Below, one piece after another: positions 23,001 to 30,565 of a DNA stretch of 39,567 bases (position 1 is the first letter of the stretch; every line of letters starts with the position of its first letter). The stretch is taken from contig CAMZEA010000005.1 in the NCBI GenBank assembly GCA_947305655.1, positions 1 to 39,567 of the forward strand. The letters are read 5' to 3'. A program made the translations under genes and the position numbers. A model generated the notes under the pieces. The model saw only the letters and a program-made list of their open reading frames with translations, did no database searches and was not told the origin of the DNA. The DNA is from an uncultured Candidatus Saccharibacteria bacterium (lineage in GTDB: Bacteria > Patescibacteriota > Saccharimonadia > Saccharimonadales > Saccharimonadaceae).

Positions 23001-25204
23001 TCTGGGTTAAAGAAGTCGAGATCGAAAGTGACATCCCTGATGCCCGGGCATTCGTGGAATACGTACCAGCCCATGTACTCGAGCTTATCGTAGAGGTGAA
23101 TGTTTCTGACGAGAGTTGAGGTGAATGCGTCGTCGCCGAGGAATTTGAGGTTCGGGAAATCCACATCAATTTCGAGCGTGTACATTTTATTGAAGGCGCC
23201 TTGGCCAATGTATTCAATATTCCTTGGGATGGTAACCTCCATGCCAGGATACCAGGCGGAGCCGAAGGCGATAATTCCGATGCCCTTGAGAGAGTCTGGA
23301 AGCGAAATTTTTTCGATTCTTCTAGCGCGTGTCGACGAACAATTGATGTCATCTCTATCGCAATAGGCTAGTGGCGAAGAGAACCGGAAGCCCCATTCGT
23401 CCGAGTTGCCAGTAAGGTCGATGAAAGCCGAACCGCCGATGTACTCATAGCCGTCGCCGACGATAATTCTCTTAATATTATAGAAGTTGGCGAAGTAAAG
23501 CGGGGCGATAACGTTTTTCTTTTCATCTGGTTTTGCCCAGCGCTTTTCTGGCTCAGTCGCCTGCTTGCCGCAGTTATAGCCGCCCGAATAACTGTACATA
23601 AAGGCCCAATAGTTCGCGTTGCTACTAACGGAACCAGCACCGCAAGAAGTTCGCATTATCTCCTCCTCGTGGTAGTTCATGTCTTTATCGTAATGGTAGA
23701 CATAGTCGTCCATCGTGAGGTGAGTAGCACTAACCTGTTCGTCTGCCGCGTAAGGCGCGATAATATTCAACTCTTCAACAGAATTCTCTGGCTCGCCCTC
23801 TTTGGCGGATTCATGCGAATTGCCGAGGACCTCGAATAGAGGATGGGTCGTGCCGCTCGTCAATGTATCATAAGCGACAGTGATTTTCTTCATGTTGCCG
23901 TTGCCCTTGAAGACTTCGACCTGGAGATAGTTGATGGATTTCGGGAGGTATAGTTCGATAATGTCGTTGTTCCTAAATGCGCGGTAATCGAGGCGCTCGA
24001 CGCCAGTGAGGTCAATCTCTCCTAGACGTGCGTCCTCGAATGCGCGGGCGCCAATGATCTTGATGCCGTTGGCGCCAAAATCGAAACTCGTGAGGTTAGT
24101 GCCCGCGAAGGTGTCGGGAGCAATCGAATTCGCATTACCGCCATAGGAAACGCTTTGGATATTGGTGCAATCTTTAAAGAGGCCGGCACCGGTGTTATTT
24201 GTGTTAATCGTAATATTTTCGATGTTCGTGTTCTGGAAGATGAAACTGCCGGCGAATACATCGCTGGAGATAGAGATTGAAGTATTTGCTGCGTTTAGGG
24301 TCGAATCTTTGAAGGCATTCCAGCCAATGTAGTTGAAGTTTTCTTCGGAGAAATTCGTGAGCTTTAGCTTATAGCCGCCAAATGCAGAGCCGCTAGTAAG
24401 GCCCGTTGTAAATTGAAAATCCCTAGTGTCTTGAGGCGCAATGAAACACTGGTCGCTAGGGTATGTCGGGTTGCTATTGGGGAACCCGTTAGACCGGGCT
24501 ACGACGCAACCTGTAGCCGCTAAAGCCTCTTCTCTTGTTAGGGTAAAGGATTTCTTTTCGGCGTCTGTTTTTTCTTCCCAACCAGGAATAATCCCTTCCG
24601 CGTTTTCTATCCATCGCCCTTGGCTGCCAGTATTGCAGTTCCAATAGCCGTTACTCGAGAGACTAGCGTGACAGTCTGGCACCCAAATGTTCAGGCCAAT
24701 ATCGTTGCCGATGACCATATTTGGGCCAAAGACGAGTTCGGTTTCTACCTCGGGGTCAATGATTGGTTTTACGCCGAGAATTTGGATTTTTGAGGTGTTG
24801 CTCATGTCGAGTTTGGTCGTGGTTACGGTTGGTTCGCGATAAGAGACAGCCGGGTAGGCGCTTTGTTGGTATTCGCGGTTTCCGTTTTTTAGGAAGTAGG
24901 TGTCGAGGTTTGCGTCGAGCGTGACGCCGGCTGCCGTCACGAGAGATTTGACGGTGTCAAAAGAAGGGACTACGACTGTGGTCGCGGAAGGGGTCTTGTC
25001 AAAAAACTTAATGGAGAGTTTCTGCGGCTCATCGCCGTCCGCATCTTCGAAAACGTATTCCCATCTCGTGTCGTTGGCGTCAGTGATAACGCCGGCGCTA
25101 GCCGCGAAGGCGGAATTATTAATAATTACTGAAAATATTGCGCTTAACCCAAGAGCGCAAAAAGCAACAAAGACCCTTTTGTTGCATGTTTTTATCTTGG
25201 ACAT
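20027..25204 (-). CDS. Giant BspA-type leucine-rich-repeat surface protein with sortase-like C-terminus
   Basis: 1725 residues. The N-terminal signal peptide (about 1-34) ends in NSAFAA. Most of the chain is LRR_5/BspA-type repeats with units such as IGARAFEDARL, LEYIGDRAFWG and YIGKSAFNAG, broken by cysteine-containing island segments. Residues about 1450-1670 are non-repeat. A proline-glutamate tract follows, then TPKTGDE, a hydrophobic helix and the basic end RKRR. That tail is the layout of a cell-wall sorting signal, with TPKTG in place of LPxTG. Proteins of this type act as adhesins. Role in host-cell contact is inferred. GGGAGAGG precedes the ATG at 25204, so this gene uses a ribosome site, and an extended -10-like TGCTTTACT lies about 38 nt upstream. 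No sortase gene is in the window. Confidence 0.92.
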   Translation of the reverse strand: MSKIKTCNKRVFVAFCALGLSAIFSVIINNSAFAASAGVITDANDTRWEYVFEDADGDEPQKLSIKFFDKTPSATTVVVPSFDTVKSLVTAAGVTLDANLDTYFLKNGNREYQQSAYPAVSYREPTVTTTKLDMSNTSKIQILGVKPIIDPEVETELVFGPNMVIGNDIGLNIWVPDCHASLSSNGYWNCNTGSQGRWIENAEGIIPGWEEKTDAEKKSFTLTREEALAATGCVVARSNGFPNSNPTYPSDQCFIAPQDTRDFQFTTGLTSGSAFGGYKLKLTNFSEENFNYIGWNAFKDSTLNAANTSISISSDVFAGSFIFQNTNIENITINTNNTGAGLFKDCTNIQSVSYGGNANSIAPDTFAGTNLTSFDFGANGIKIIGARAFEDARLGEIDLTGVERLDYRAFRNNDIIELYLPKSINYLQVEVFKGNGNMKKITVAYDTLTSGTTHPLFEVLGNSHESAKEGEPENSVEELNIIAPYAADEQVSATHLTMDDYVYHYDKDMNYHEEEIMRTSCGAGSVSSNANYWAFMYSYSGGYNCGKQATEPEKRWAKPDEKKNVIAPLYFANFYNIKRIIVGDGYEYIGGSAFIDLTGNSDEWGFRFSSPLAYCDRDDINCSSTRARRIEKISLPDSLKGIGIIAFGSAWYPGMEVTIPRNIEYIGQGAFNKMYTLEIDVDFPNLKFLGDDAFTSTLVRNIHLYDKLEYMGWYVFHECPGIRDVTFDLDFFNPDNLILAGKVLVDDENWSKIGSGEGNTYKKFIAQFGGEGVTRWDPSEEKKEEWGLNYSNISSMGYRQRYGKITFTEKAVTAPYVQAANGYRYSGIINTSGEGYGEDISMSGPTGHYFGQVNASEVDFGATPWKAISPFIFHHGQIGKLTLPSGVETIGAMAFTDALIEEEVVLPSTLKVIGDGAFFCNASQYRNCGDGITIKDLPEGLEYIGDRAFWGDKNLTASLHSPNLKRLGYEAFRGTRLVDVYIPDTLEFLRPGTFAQIPTLRDITIDADWARIASAPYAGPATYDSFPQSLIDYTEGLYPTWRVLDQNFIPDSQGSGATPTVETFYTVFNKTEMYGTCEDRVFVSGYGWRDVNCSGQIEAGDEYGALVFTDKNVTEIDGTTGFFSGLTFGVVDMSATSWTKITEQPYAFANSHIGTLILPGGLKVVNEGAFHDATIEGEFEIPSSTKTIERAAFQGATGTIVNGLPEGVKSINEAAFYEADIADDITVPSTVTYIGKSAFNAGSRDVHYNTVTIKPALTYDDTEDQLVHQIFWNADLDKLVIESSTLPAYAENPTLPFQQEFWSMPMDEVVLKNLVGISYAAFEGCDNLTKVDATGDSDLAVIGEKAFTGDAKLDTFLFSAGSKNKTIAVKPNAFEGTGFTELGDSSTKFDLTAAKFDASAGHSFANMPKLKKVTVPRNFSGATIPEFTFYNDELLEEAQVDYKITDIKNAAFARDNNLKRIFIWGDTIIQDQSLDGYTQPTRGVTRAVVGPTIPEGTDIYAYSTARTEAYAASEQRADFDGTFYPLDEVLYLTSNHPTVLLTDDDTDFDKSDLIVYAMRRDGIILESDSWQEFDGNAYSRAGKGLNFEHMAETIAENEAFGTVWDTPVPVAELDLTNQNFANLAYLIRPADDDPAVLTVDLKHTDKYTAYLANTNVDPRDFVPTPEPEPEPEPEPEPEPEPEPTPAPTPTPDTPKTGDEIVKFVTVLSGAVAAAGTLFFLVRKRR
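20157..20213. repeat. Pro-Glu tandem repeat tract in the wall-spanning region of the LRR protein
   Basis: A hexamer-like DNA repeat (GGTTCC/GGTTCT/GGCTCC variants on the plus strand) encodes alternating Pro and Glu, at least nine pairs. Such tracts span the wall and are prone to length changes by slippage. Confidence 0.85.
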
Positions 25205-25282
25205 GACCTCTCCCTTTTTGTCTGTGTTTTGACCCTTTTTTCTAGTAAAGCATAAGCTTTAATAAAATTCAAGCCATTTAAA

Positions 25283-25306
25283 AAGGCCGACCTTTCGATC
25301 GACCTT
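25283..25306 (-). terminator. Intrinsic terminator after the 201-residue membrane protein
   Basis: On the minus strand AAGGTCGAT pairs with GTCGGCCTT, with a G-U pair, and a T run (25284-25279) follows. It separates this gene from the LRR protein downstream. Confidence 0.75.
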
Positions 25307-25317
25307 CTTAAAATGGA

Positions 25318-25923
25318 TCACCTCCTCGCTAAACGCATTGAGCGTCTTATTTTTACTTGAATCTTATCAACGATACTTGCGATCGATGATATGATGCAGT
25401 AAAAAATCGAGTAAATGCCTCGCTGGCTCTGAACTCTGACAATATATCCATGCTCTTTGCAGGATGCCTGGATAGACATTGTTGTCGAAAGTGTCCCGAA
25501 CCAAATTAGTGCAAGCATCATCGCCACAGTAACTAATATGACGACAACGATGGCTCCATTTGCTAGGATCATCGACATCTCGTCATTCTTTCCGAGGTAG
25601 AGACCCCTGATTGCGTTATAAATATAACGCGAGTAACGATCGATGAATGCCCTTCCAAACATAGTCGTTGTTATAGCAACGTATAAGATGCTATAGAATG
25701 TGTTCGGTATGTAGATTGCCAACGTTTCATTAGTCGGCAAATCTCCGCAAGTATTCTTATCGCCATAACCAGATGATCTCTGGTAATAATTCGCAACATG
25801 CGAGCGCATGACACGAAACCTCTTCGATGTCTTCCTGGGCATCAATCTTGTACCTAAGATACCAATAATGGATGCTCCGAGAAGAAAAACGAACCAAGCT
25901 GCAAGCAAAACTACTGAATTCAT
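25318..25923 (-). CDS. Hypothetical membrane protein (orphan)
   Basis: 201 residues. I chose the ATG at 25923 because AGGGGGG lies 6 nt upstream; a longer frame to 25959 has no signal. Hydrophobic segments are near 3-25, 75-95 and 128-155, and a fourth amphipathic stretch lies near 180. A polar region between helices 1 and 2 has two cysteine-bearing patches. The end is strongly basic (KIRRSMRLARR). No family is recognised. By eye it uses more ATA, AGA and TAT codons than its neighbours, which hints at a different origin, but composition was not computed. A near-consensus promoter with a 55-nt leader and a terminator make it an independent transcript. Confidence 0.75.
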   Translation of the reverse strand: MNSVVLLAAWFVFLLGASIIGILGTRLMPRKTSKRFRVMRSHVANYYQRSSGYGDKNTCGDLPTNETLAIYIPNTFYSILYVAITTTMFGRAFIDRYSRYIYNAIRGLYLGKNDEMSMILANGAIVVVILVTVAMMLALIWFGTLSTTMSIQASCKEHGYIVRVQSQRGIYSIFYCIISSIASIVDKIQVKIRRSMRLARR

Positions 25924-25985
25924 AAGCGACCCCCCTTTAAGGTGATTTTTTAGGTTCAAGCGTCAGTACTGACACTCACGCTTCC

Positions 25986-26014
25986 ATTATATCACAAAAT
26001 GGTCAAAAAGTCAA
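25986..26014 (-). promoter_or_regulatory. Near-consensus promoter of the 201-residue membrane protein
   Basis: On the minus strand TTGACT (26014-26009), 17 nt, TATAAT (25991-25986), with TG one base before the -10. The leader (about 25979-25924) can form a hairpin between AAGCGT and ACGCTT. Confidence 0.8.
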
Positions 26015-26046
26015 TATATGCTTATGGTTGAAACAGGGGTAGGACC

Positions 26047-26074
26047 AAAAAGCGCCCCCTGTTCGGAGGCGCCT
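26047..26074 (-). terminator. Intrinsic terminator after the FKBP gene
   Basis: On the minus strand GCGCCTCC pairs with GGGGGCGC around a short loop, and TTTTTGG follows. It is about 15 nt past the FKBP stop. A second T run lies on the plus strand, but no plus-strand gene reads into it. Confidence 0.8.
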
Positions 26075-26088
26075 TTTTTGCCGCTAGA

Positions 26089-26826
26089 TTATTGCTGGGC
26101 TCTTAGAGATTGACCCATGAATTCCTGATAGAGTGTTTCGAGTTCGTCGGAGACCTCGAGGGCCTCTGGCTTTTCGACTAGCATGACGACAAATTTGAGC
26201 GGAGAATCGGCCGGAATATCGTTCTGCTCCTGAGAGCCATAGCCGAGGAGAGATGGAATCGTGATCTCGCGCACGCCGCCGATACGCATACCTTCAATAC
26301 CTTCGAGCCAACCCTGGATCATTTTGGTCGAACCAGCGAGCGGATCATTCAATGCGGTTGGATCGTTTTTGCTATTGAAAGAAGAGTCAAAGATTGTTTC
26401 GTCAGAGAGCCAGCCAATATAATAGGCGGCATAGTCGGTATCGTAGCTCGCAATTTCTTCTTCTTTTTCATCGGCATAGGTGTATTTGATTTCACGGCCC
26501 TGACCTACGACGAGGTCGCGAGTCTCGAGCGACGTAACGGCGGCGGCATTATATGCCTTCACTTCGCCACGATAGCTCTTGAACTGCTCAAAATACTGGT
26601 CCGAAAGCTTCGACGCGCGGTCCGATTTGCGGCTCTGATAATCGTTATATAGCTCGGCGAACCTGTTCATACGGCTGGTTGCGTTTTCGGACTGAGTTTC
26701 GCTGTTTTTGAAGTTAAGCACAATCCCGACATAGAGCGCGAATGTACTAAAAAGCATAAAGATAGCAATCGCGATTATTATAATGCGCTGCTTTGGTGAC
26801 GTTTTTCTGTCTTCGTTTACAATCAT
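26089..26826 (-). CDS. FKBP-type peptidyl-prolyl isomerase, membrane-anchored
   Basis: 245 residues. One N-terminal membrane helix (about 15-36) anchors a helical stalk rich in charged residues (about 38-100). The FKBP domain (about 105-240) follows. Domain signatures are YYIGWLSDETIFDSSFN, the conserved IQGWLEGIEGMRIGGVREITIPSLLGYG, and FVVMLVEKP at the end. This catalyses proline isomerisation of exported proteins outside the membrane. The orientation is inferred from the positive residues before the helix. GGAGGT sits 4 nt before the ATG. It may help fold the long, repeat-rich surface proteins encoded on both sides, but this is only a suggestion from context. Confidence 0.93.
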   Translation of the reverse strand: MIVNEDRKTSPKQRIIIIAIAIFMLFSTFALYVGIVLNFKNSETQSENATSRMNRFAELYNDYQSRKSDRASKLSDQYFEQFKSYRGEVKAYNAAAVTSLETRDLVVGQGREIKYTYADEKEEEIASYDTDYAAYYIGWLSDETIFDSSFNSKNDPTALNDPLAGSTKMIQGWLEGIEGMRIGGVREITIPSLLGYGSQEQNDIPADSPLKFVVMLVEKPEALEVSDELETLYQEFMGQSLRAQQ

Positions 26827-26848
26827 TTTACCTCCGTTATCGCCACCC

Positions 26849-29272
26849 TTATTTGATAGATTCCAATGTATCCATTATATCTTGAATTTCGCTTTTTTCC
26901 AGGGTTTTGTCCGGGTGGGCGAACTCGAGATGGAAGCTAACATTTTTCGTGTCGGCGCCATCTGCTTGATAAATGGAAACTGGGCTAAGTTTATAAATGT
27001 AGTCTTTTAGCGCATCGCGAATTTTGGCCTCGAGCTCAGCGTAGGCGGTGTCGCCAGCGACCGTGAGGGTCAAATCGCGAGAAACCGACGGGTAGTTGCT
27101 AAGGCGGAAAGTTTTCGCCGCGGCGCCACGCGCAAGGGCGAGGAGCGCTGTGAGGTCAAGCTCAAAGGCAGCCACGCCGCGCGGAAGCTTGAAGCTCTTC
27201 GCGACCGAGCCCTTAATTTCGCCAAGATAGCCGATGGTCATATTGCCAGCGACAATCGAAGCAGAGCGCTTTGGCTCGTAATAACTATTGGTTGCGCTAT
27301 TCGTGAACTTGCCTAGCTCGTACTTTGCGCCAAGAACCTCGAGAAGATTTTCGAGATATTTCTTTGCGAGATAGTAGTTGCTCTGCTCTTTGCCATCAAC
27401 GAAGACAAAGCCGAGCTGAGGGAGCCCCTGCGGCGTCTTGTCGTCGTCGAAGCCGAGATTCTTTGGATAGACCTGGTTCATTTCGTAGAGCGCGAAGCGT
27501 CCATAGCCAGCGCGAAGGTTGCCGTAGCTCTTGTCGAGAAGGCTGGGGATGATGCTCTGGCGGACATACTGAAGGTCCGGCGAGATGGAATTGACAATTT
27601 TGTAGGCGTTTTCTGGCTTTTGACCAACCTTTGCCATGAGGCCGCCGTGCACGAAGCTATACGTCAAAACTTCGTTGGCGCCGCGAGCGGAAAGGATGTT
27701 GCGAATCTGCGTCTTCAAAGCGAAAAGCGAGTTCGGATCAGCCGTCGCATGAAGCGGAAGGACCGGTTTGATGCTATCGAAGCCAGAGAGACGACCAACT
27801 TCCTCGATGATGTCCTCGGCAATATGAATATCGGTGCGCCAGAACGGGGCGACAACACTAATCTTGTCGCCATCAAGCTCAACGCCGAATTCAACGTTTT
27901 CGAGCAAAGTCTTGACTTGCTTGTCGGTGAAGTCGGTGCCGAGAAGGCCATTGATTTGACCGAGCGTGAGGTCGACGACGATTGGTTCCGGAGCTTCTTT
28001 CTGAGTGTCGAAGGCTGCGAGTGGCTTGAAGTAGGCCTGAAGGTCGCGAGCGCAACGCAAAGCGACCGGCAAAGTCTGGCCGGCTGGCTGGCCCTTCGTG
28101 AAGCGGGTGATCGCCTCGGAGAAAATGCCATGCGCCATCTGAGTCTTGCGAAGATTGTAGAGACTGAAGGTTGCGGACTCGAGAATAATGCGCTTCGTAT
28201 TTTCATCAATAGCAGTATTAGCACCGCCCATTGCGCCAGCGAGCGCAACTGGAACATCGTTACTCGTAATGACAATGTCGTCTGGGGTCATTTCGACCGT
28301 GGTGCCGTCGAGAAGTTCGAGCTTTTCGCCCTTCTTTGCGGCGCGGACAATAATCTTTGGCGAGTCGGTACCACCAACAGCGACGAACTTGTCGTAGTCA
28401 AAGGCGTGAAGCGGCTGACCATAAGTCAACATGCAAAGATTCGTGGCGTCAACGACTGGATCGATTGGGCGCATGCCGGCACGAGCAAGAAGCGTAGCGC
28501 CAGTCGAAATAGTCTTCGGATATTCGGCGCCGGTCGATTCGAGCACGAGTGCCGTGTAGCGCGGGCAGAGTTTTTCGTCGATTGCGATGTCGAGCTTGAC
28601 GTTCTTGTCGTTTTCGAAATCTTGCTTAGCGTCAAGATACCATTCAGGCGAAGTAAACTTCTGACCAAGAATGCCCGCGACTTCGCGGCGGAAGCCGAGA
28701 ATACCGAAGGTATCTGGGCGATGCGTGAGGGATTTGTTCTCAATGTCGAGAATCTTGTCTTTGAGATTGAAGATATCTGCGAAGGCCTTTCCTGGCTCAG
28801 CAACGGAGCTATCGAGCTCAATAATGCCAGTATGGTCATCGCCAAGATCGACTTCGTCAGCGCCAGCCATCATGCCGTAGCTGTCGTACTTGCCGAGCAT
28901 CTTGCGCGTGCCAATCTTGAATGGTTCGTCGGTACCGAAAGTACTCGGGACGATTGCGCCTGGAGCAACCCAAGCGGCAAACATGCCTTCGTGAACATTT
29001 GGCGCGCCGCACATAACCTGGACGTAGCCGTCAGAGTCGCGCTCGACATCTTCAGCAACGCCGCCATCGTCAATCTTGCAGAGACTGAGATGAGTGTCTG
29101 GAATCTTTTCGCAGTATTTCACCTGGACGGCGTAAACTTTGTCATATTTATGAGTGTTATCGATAACGCCCTCAACCTCAACGAGGCGAGCGCCAATAAG
29201 CTTGACGAGCTCTTCGTCGCTAATCGTGATTTTATCGAGGCCTTGTTTTAGCCAATTGAGAGATACTAGCAT
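26849..29272 (-). CDS. pheT: Phenylalanine--tRNA ligase beta subunit
   Basis: 807 residues, the normal size. Domain order fits PheT: an N-terminal region starting MLVSLNWLKQGLD, an EMAP/tRNA-binding-like domain (about 40-150), the B3/B4 editing domain containing NKSLTHRPD and GQPLHAFDYDK, and the B5 DNA-binding fold (about 400-470). These are followed by the catalytic-like core and a C-terminal anticodon-recognition FDX-ACB domain with RLSNYPSVSRDLTLTV. It forms an (alpha-beta)2 complex with PheS that charges tRNA-Phe. Its ATG overlaps the pheS stop by 7 nt (ATGCTAG), so translation is coupled. The stop is 22 bp before the FKBP start, which has its own ribosome site. Confidence 0.97.
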   Translation of the reverse strand: MLVSLNWLKQGLDKITISDEELVKLIGARLVEVEGVIDNTHKYDKVYAVQVKYCEKIPDTHLSLCKIDDGGVAEDVERDSDGYVQVMCGAPNVHEGMFAAWVAPGAIVPSTFGTDEPFKIGTRKMLGKYDSYGMMAGADEVDLGDDHTGIIELDSSVAEPGKAFADIFNLKDKILDIENKSLTHRPDTFGILGFRREVAGILGQKFTSPEWYLDAKQDFENDKNVKLDIAIDEKLCPRYTALVLESTGAEYPKTISTGATLLARAGMRPIDPVVDATNLCMLTYGQPLHAFDYDKFVAVGGTDSPKIIVRAAKKGEKLELLDGTTVEMTPDDIVITSNDVPVALAGAMGGANTAIDENTKRIILESATFSLYNLRKTQMAHGIFSEAITRFTKGQPAGQTLPVALRCARDLQAYFKPLAAFDTQKEAPEPIVVDLTLGQINGLLGTDFTDKQVKTLLENVEFGVELDGDKISVVAPFWRTDIHIAEDIIEEVGRLSGFDSIKPVLPLHATADPNSLFALKTQIRNILSARGANEVLTYSFVHGGLMAKVGQKPENAYKIVNSISPDLQYVRQSIIPSLLDKSYGNLRAGYGRFALYEMNQVYPKNLGFDDDKTPQGLPQLGFVFVDGKEQSNYYLAKKYLENLLEVLGAKYELGKFTNSATNSYYEPKRSASIVAGNMTIGYLGEIKGSVAKSFKLPRGVAAFELDLTALLALARGAAAKTFRLSNYPSVSRDLTLTVAGDTAYAELEAKIRDALKDYIYKLSPVSIYQADGADTKNVSFHLEFAHPDKTLEKSEIQDIMDTLESIK

Positions 29273-30228
29273 GCGAACTCCTTTAGAAAATCCAGTTTTG
29301 CAGATTCGAGATAGCGAATGTCGTTTAGCTGGTAGCGAAGCATGATGAGGCGATCAATACCGCCGCCCCATGCGAAGCCTTGATACTTGGTCGGGTCGAT
29401 GCCGGCAGCCTTCAAGACGTTCGGATGGATCATGCCGCAACCGAGCATTTCGAGCCAACCGTCGCCCTTGCCACCGAGGGAGGCAGGTTTTTCGATGAGG
29501 AACTCGAGGCTTGGTTCGGTGAATGGGAAGTAACCCGGCTGAGTCTTAATGTTTAACTTCTGGCCGTAGTATTTTTCGAAGAATTCGCGCAAGATTGCGA
29601 GCATGTTGCCGAGCGTGCAGTCTTCGGAAACATAAACGCCTTCACACTGATAGAAAGTGTGCTCGTGGGTAGCGTCGATATCTTCGTTACGATAAACGCG
29701 GCCCGGAACAGCGACGGCGATAGCCTTGCCCTCTTTGAGCTTGTGGGCATTCGCCTTCAAAACGCGATTTTGCATCGTGCTGGTGTGAGCTGGTGGAATA
29801 AAGCCTTCTTCAGTGCGGAAGGTATCGTAACCATCACGTGCAGGGTGGCCCTTCGCAAAGTTGAGACTATCAAACATATGATATTCGTCATCAAGCTGAA
29901 CAGATTCGGCAATATCAAAACCCATGCTCTGATAAATCGCAATCACGCGATCGAGCTCGGTCATAAGCGGATGTTTGCTACCAAAATCAGCGGTCAAAAA
30001 CTCCGGCATCTGTCCGTTAATATCACATGGCGCGCTAATATCGAGTGGCGCGACATCTTCCTGTTCGGCAGCGGCCTCGGCGGCTGCGATTTCGGCGTTT
30101 AGTTGCTGTTTTTTGAGATTAATTTTTTTGCCAAAATCTGCACGTTGGTCGGCCGGCAGGTCCTTGATTTTCGCATATTCAGCACCAAGTGCCTTTAGCT
30201 CATTCTTTAGTTCCTGTAATGTGGCCAT
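29266..30228 (-). CDS. pheS: Phenylalanine--tRNA ligase alpha subunit
   Basis: 320 residues. An N-terminal coiled-coil (about 1-50), which contacts tRNA, precedes the class II synthetase core. Class II motif 2 is seen as YRNEDIDATHEHTFYQCEG and motif 3 as GFAWGGGIDRLIMLRY. FTEPSLEF and GCGMIHPNVL are typical of PheS. The length is near the short end of the family (about 330-350). The start at 30228 has no ribosome site; TGGTAGAAT lies 9 nt upstream, giving a leader of about 3 nt. It leads the pheS-pheT operon. Confidence 0.97.
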   Translation of the reverse strand: MATLQELKNELKALGAEYAKIKDLPADQRADFGKKINLKKQQLNAEIAAAEAAAEQEDVAPLDISAPCDINGQMPEFLTADFGSKHPLMTELDRVIAIYQSMGFDIAESVQLDDEYHMFDSLNFAKGHPARDGYDTFRTEEGFIPPAHTSTMQNRVLKANAHKLKEGKAIAVAVPGRVYRNEDIDATHEHTFYQCEGVYVSEDCTLGNMLAILREFFEKYYGQKLNIKTQPGYFPFTEPSLEFLIEKPASLGGKGDGWLEMLGCGMIHPNVLKAAGIDPTKYQGFAWGGGIDRLIMLRYQLNDIRYLESAKLDFLKEFAC

Positions 30229-30259
30229 AATAGATATATTCTACCATATTATCAGAGAT

Positions 30260-30290
30260 AAAAAAACGCCCGCGGCTAATTTTGCGGGCG
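30260..30290 (-). terminator. Intrinsic terminator after the 75-residue membrane protein
   Basis: CGCCCGC (30290-30284, minus strand) and GCGGGCG (30273-30267) pair around a 10-nt loop, with seven T following. It lies directly before the pheS promoter. Confidence 0.85.
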
Positions 30291-30302
30291 AATTCCATAG
30301 CC

Positions 30303-30530
30303 TTAGTGAATCACGAAAATGATGACGAGCGAAATCGCGGCGAGCGCGACGAGAATGAACCAGAACCAGCTGAAGCGATTAGTTTTTTGCATGTTCTTCA
30401 AATATTCGGACTGCTCGACAAAATCTGGGTCATCGCGCTGCGAGGTTTTCTCGGCGCGCTCACGCAAATCCGAACTAATGCGCTCGCCTAGTTTGCTACG
30501 TTCTTCGTCTTTCTCTACTAAAATCCCCAC
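30303..30530 (-). CDS. Small tail-anchored membrane protein
   Basis: 75 residues. A charged, soluble N-terminal part (about 1-50) is rich in Glu, Arg and Lys. One C-terminal membrane helix (about 54-74) makes it look tail-anchored with its N-terminus in the cytoplasm. The start codon is GTG at 30530, with AAGGAGG 4 nt upstream. No family is recognised. Coding status is supported by the strong ribosome site and the following terminator. It is divergent from the vWA surface protein gene, whose -10 box is about 25 bp away. Confidence 0.8.
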   Translation of the reverse strand: MGILVEKDEERSKLGERISSDLRERAEKTSQRDDPDFVEQSEYLKNMQKTNRFSWFWFILVALAAISLVIIFVIH

Positions 30531-30552
30531 GATTCCTCCTTAATTACCGTAT

Positions 30553-30558
30553 TAGTAT
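30553..30558 (+). promoter_or_regulatory. Possible -10 box of the vWA surface protein gene
   Basis: TAGTAT lies 7 nt before the ATG at 30566, giving the same leaderless spacing seen elsewhere. An alternative TATAAA (about 30648) lies inside the frame. Confidence 0.4.
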
Positions 30559-30565
30559 AGCACAA

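Noticed and set aside
27620-29251. A 543-codon plus-strand open frame
   Set aside because: It is antisense to pheT, with no ribosome site or promoter and no family motif.
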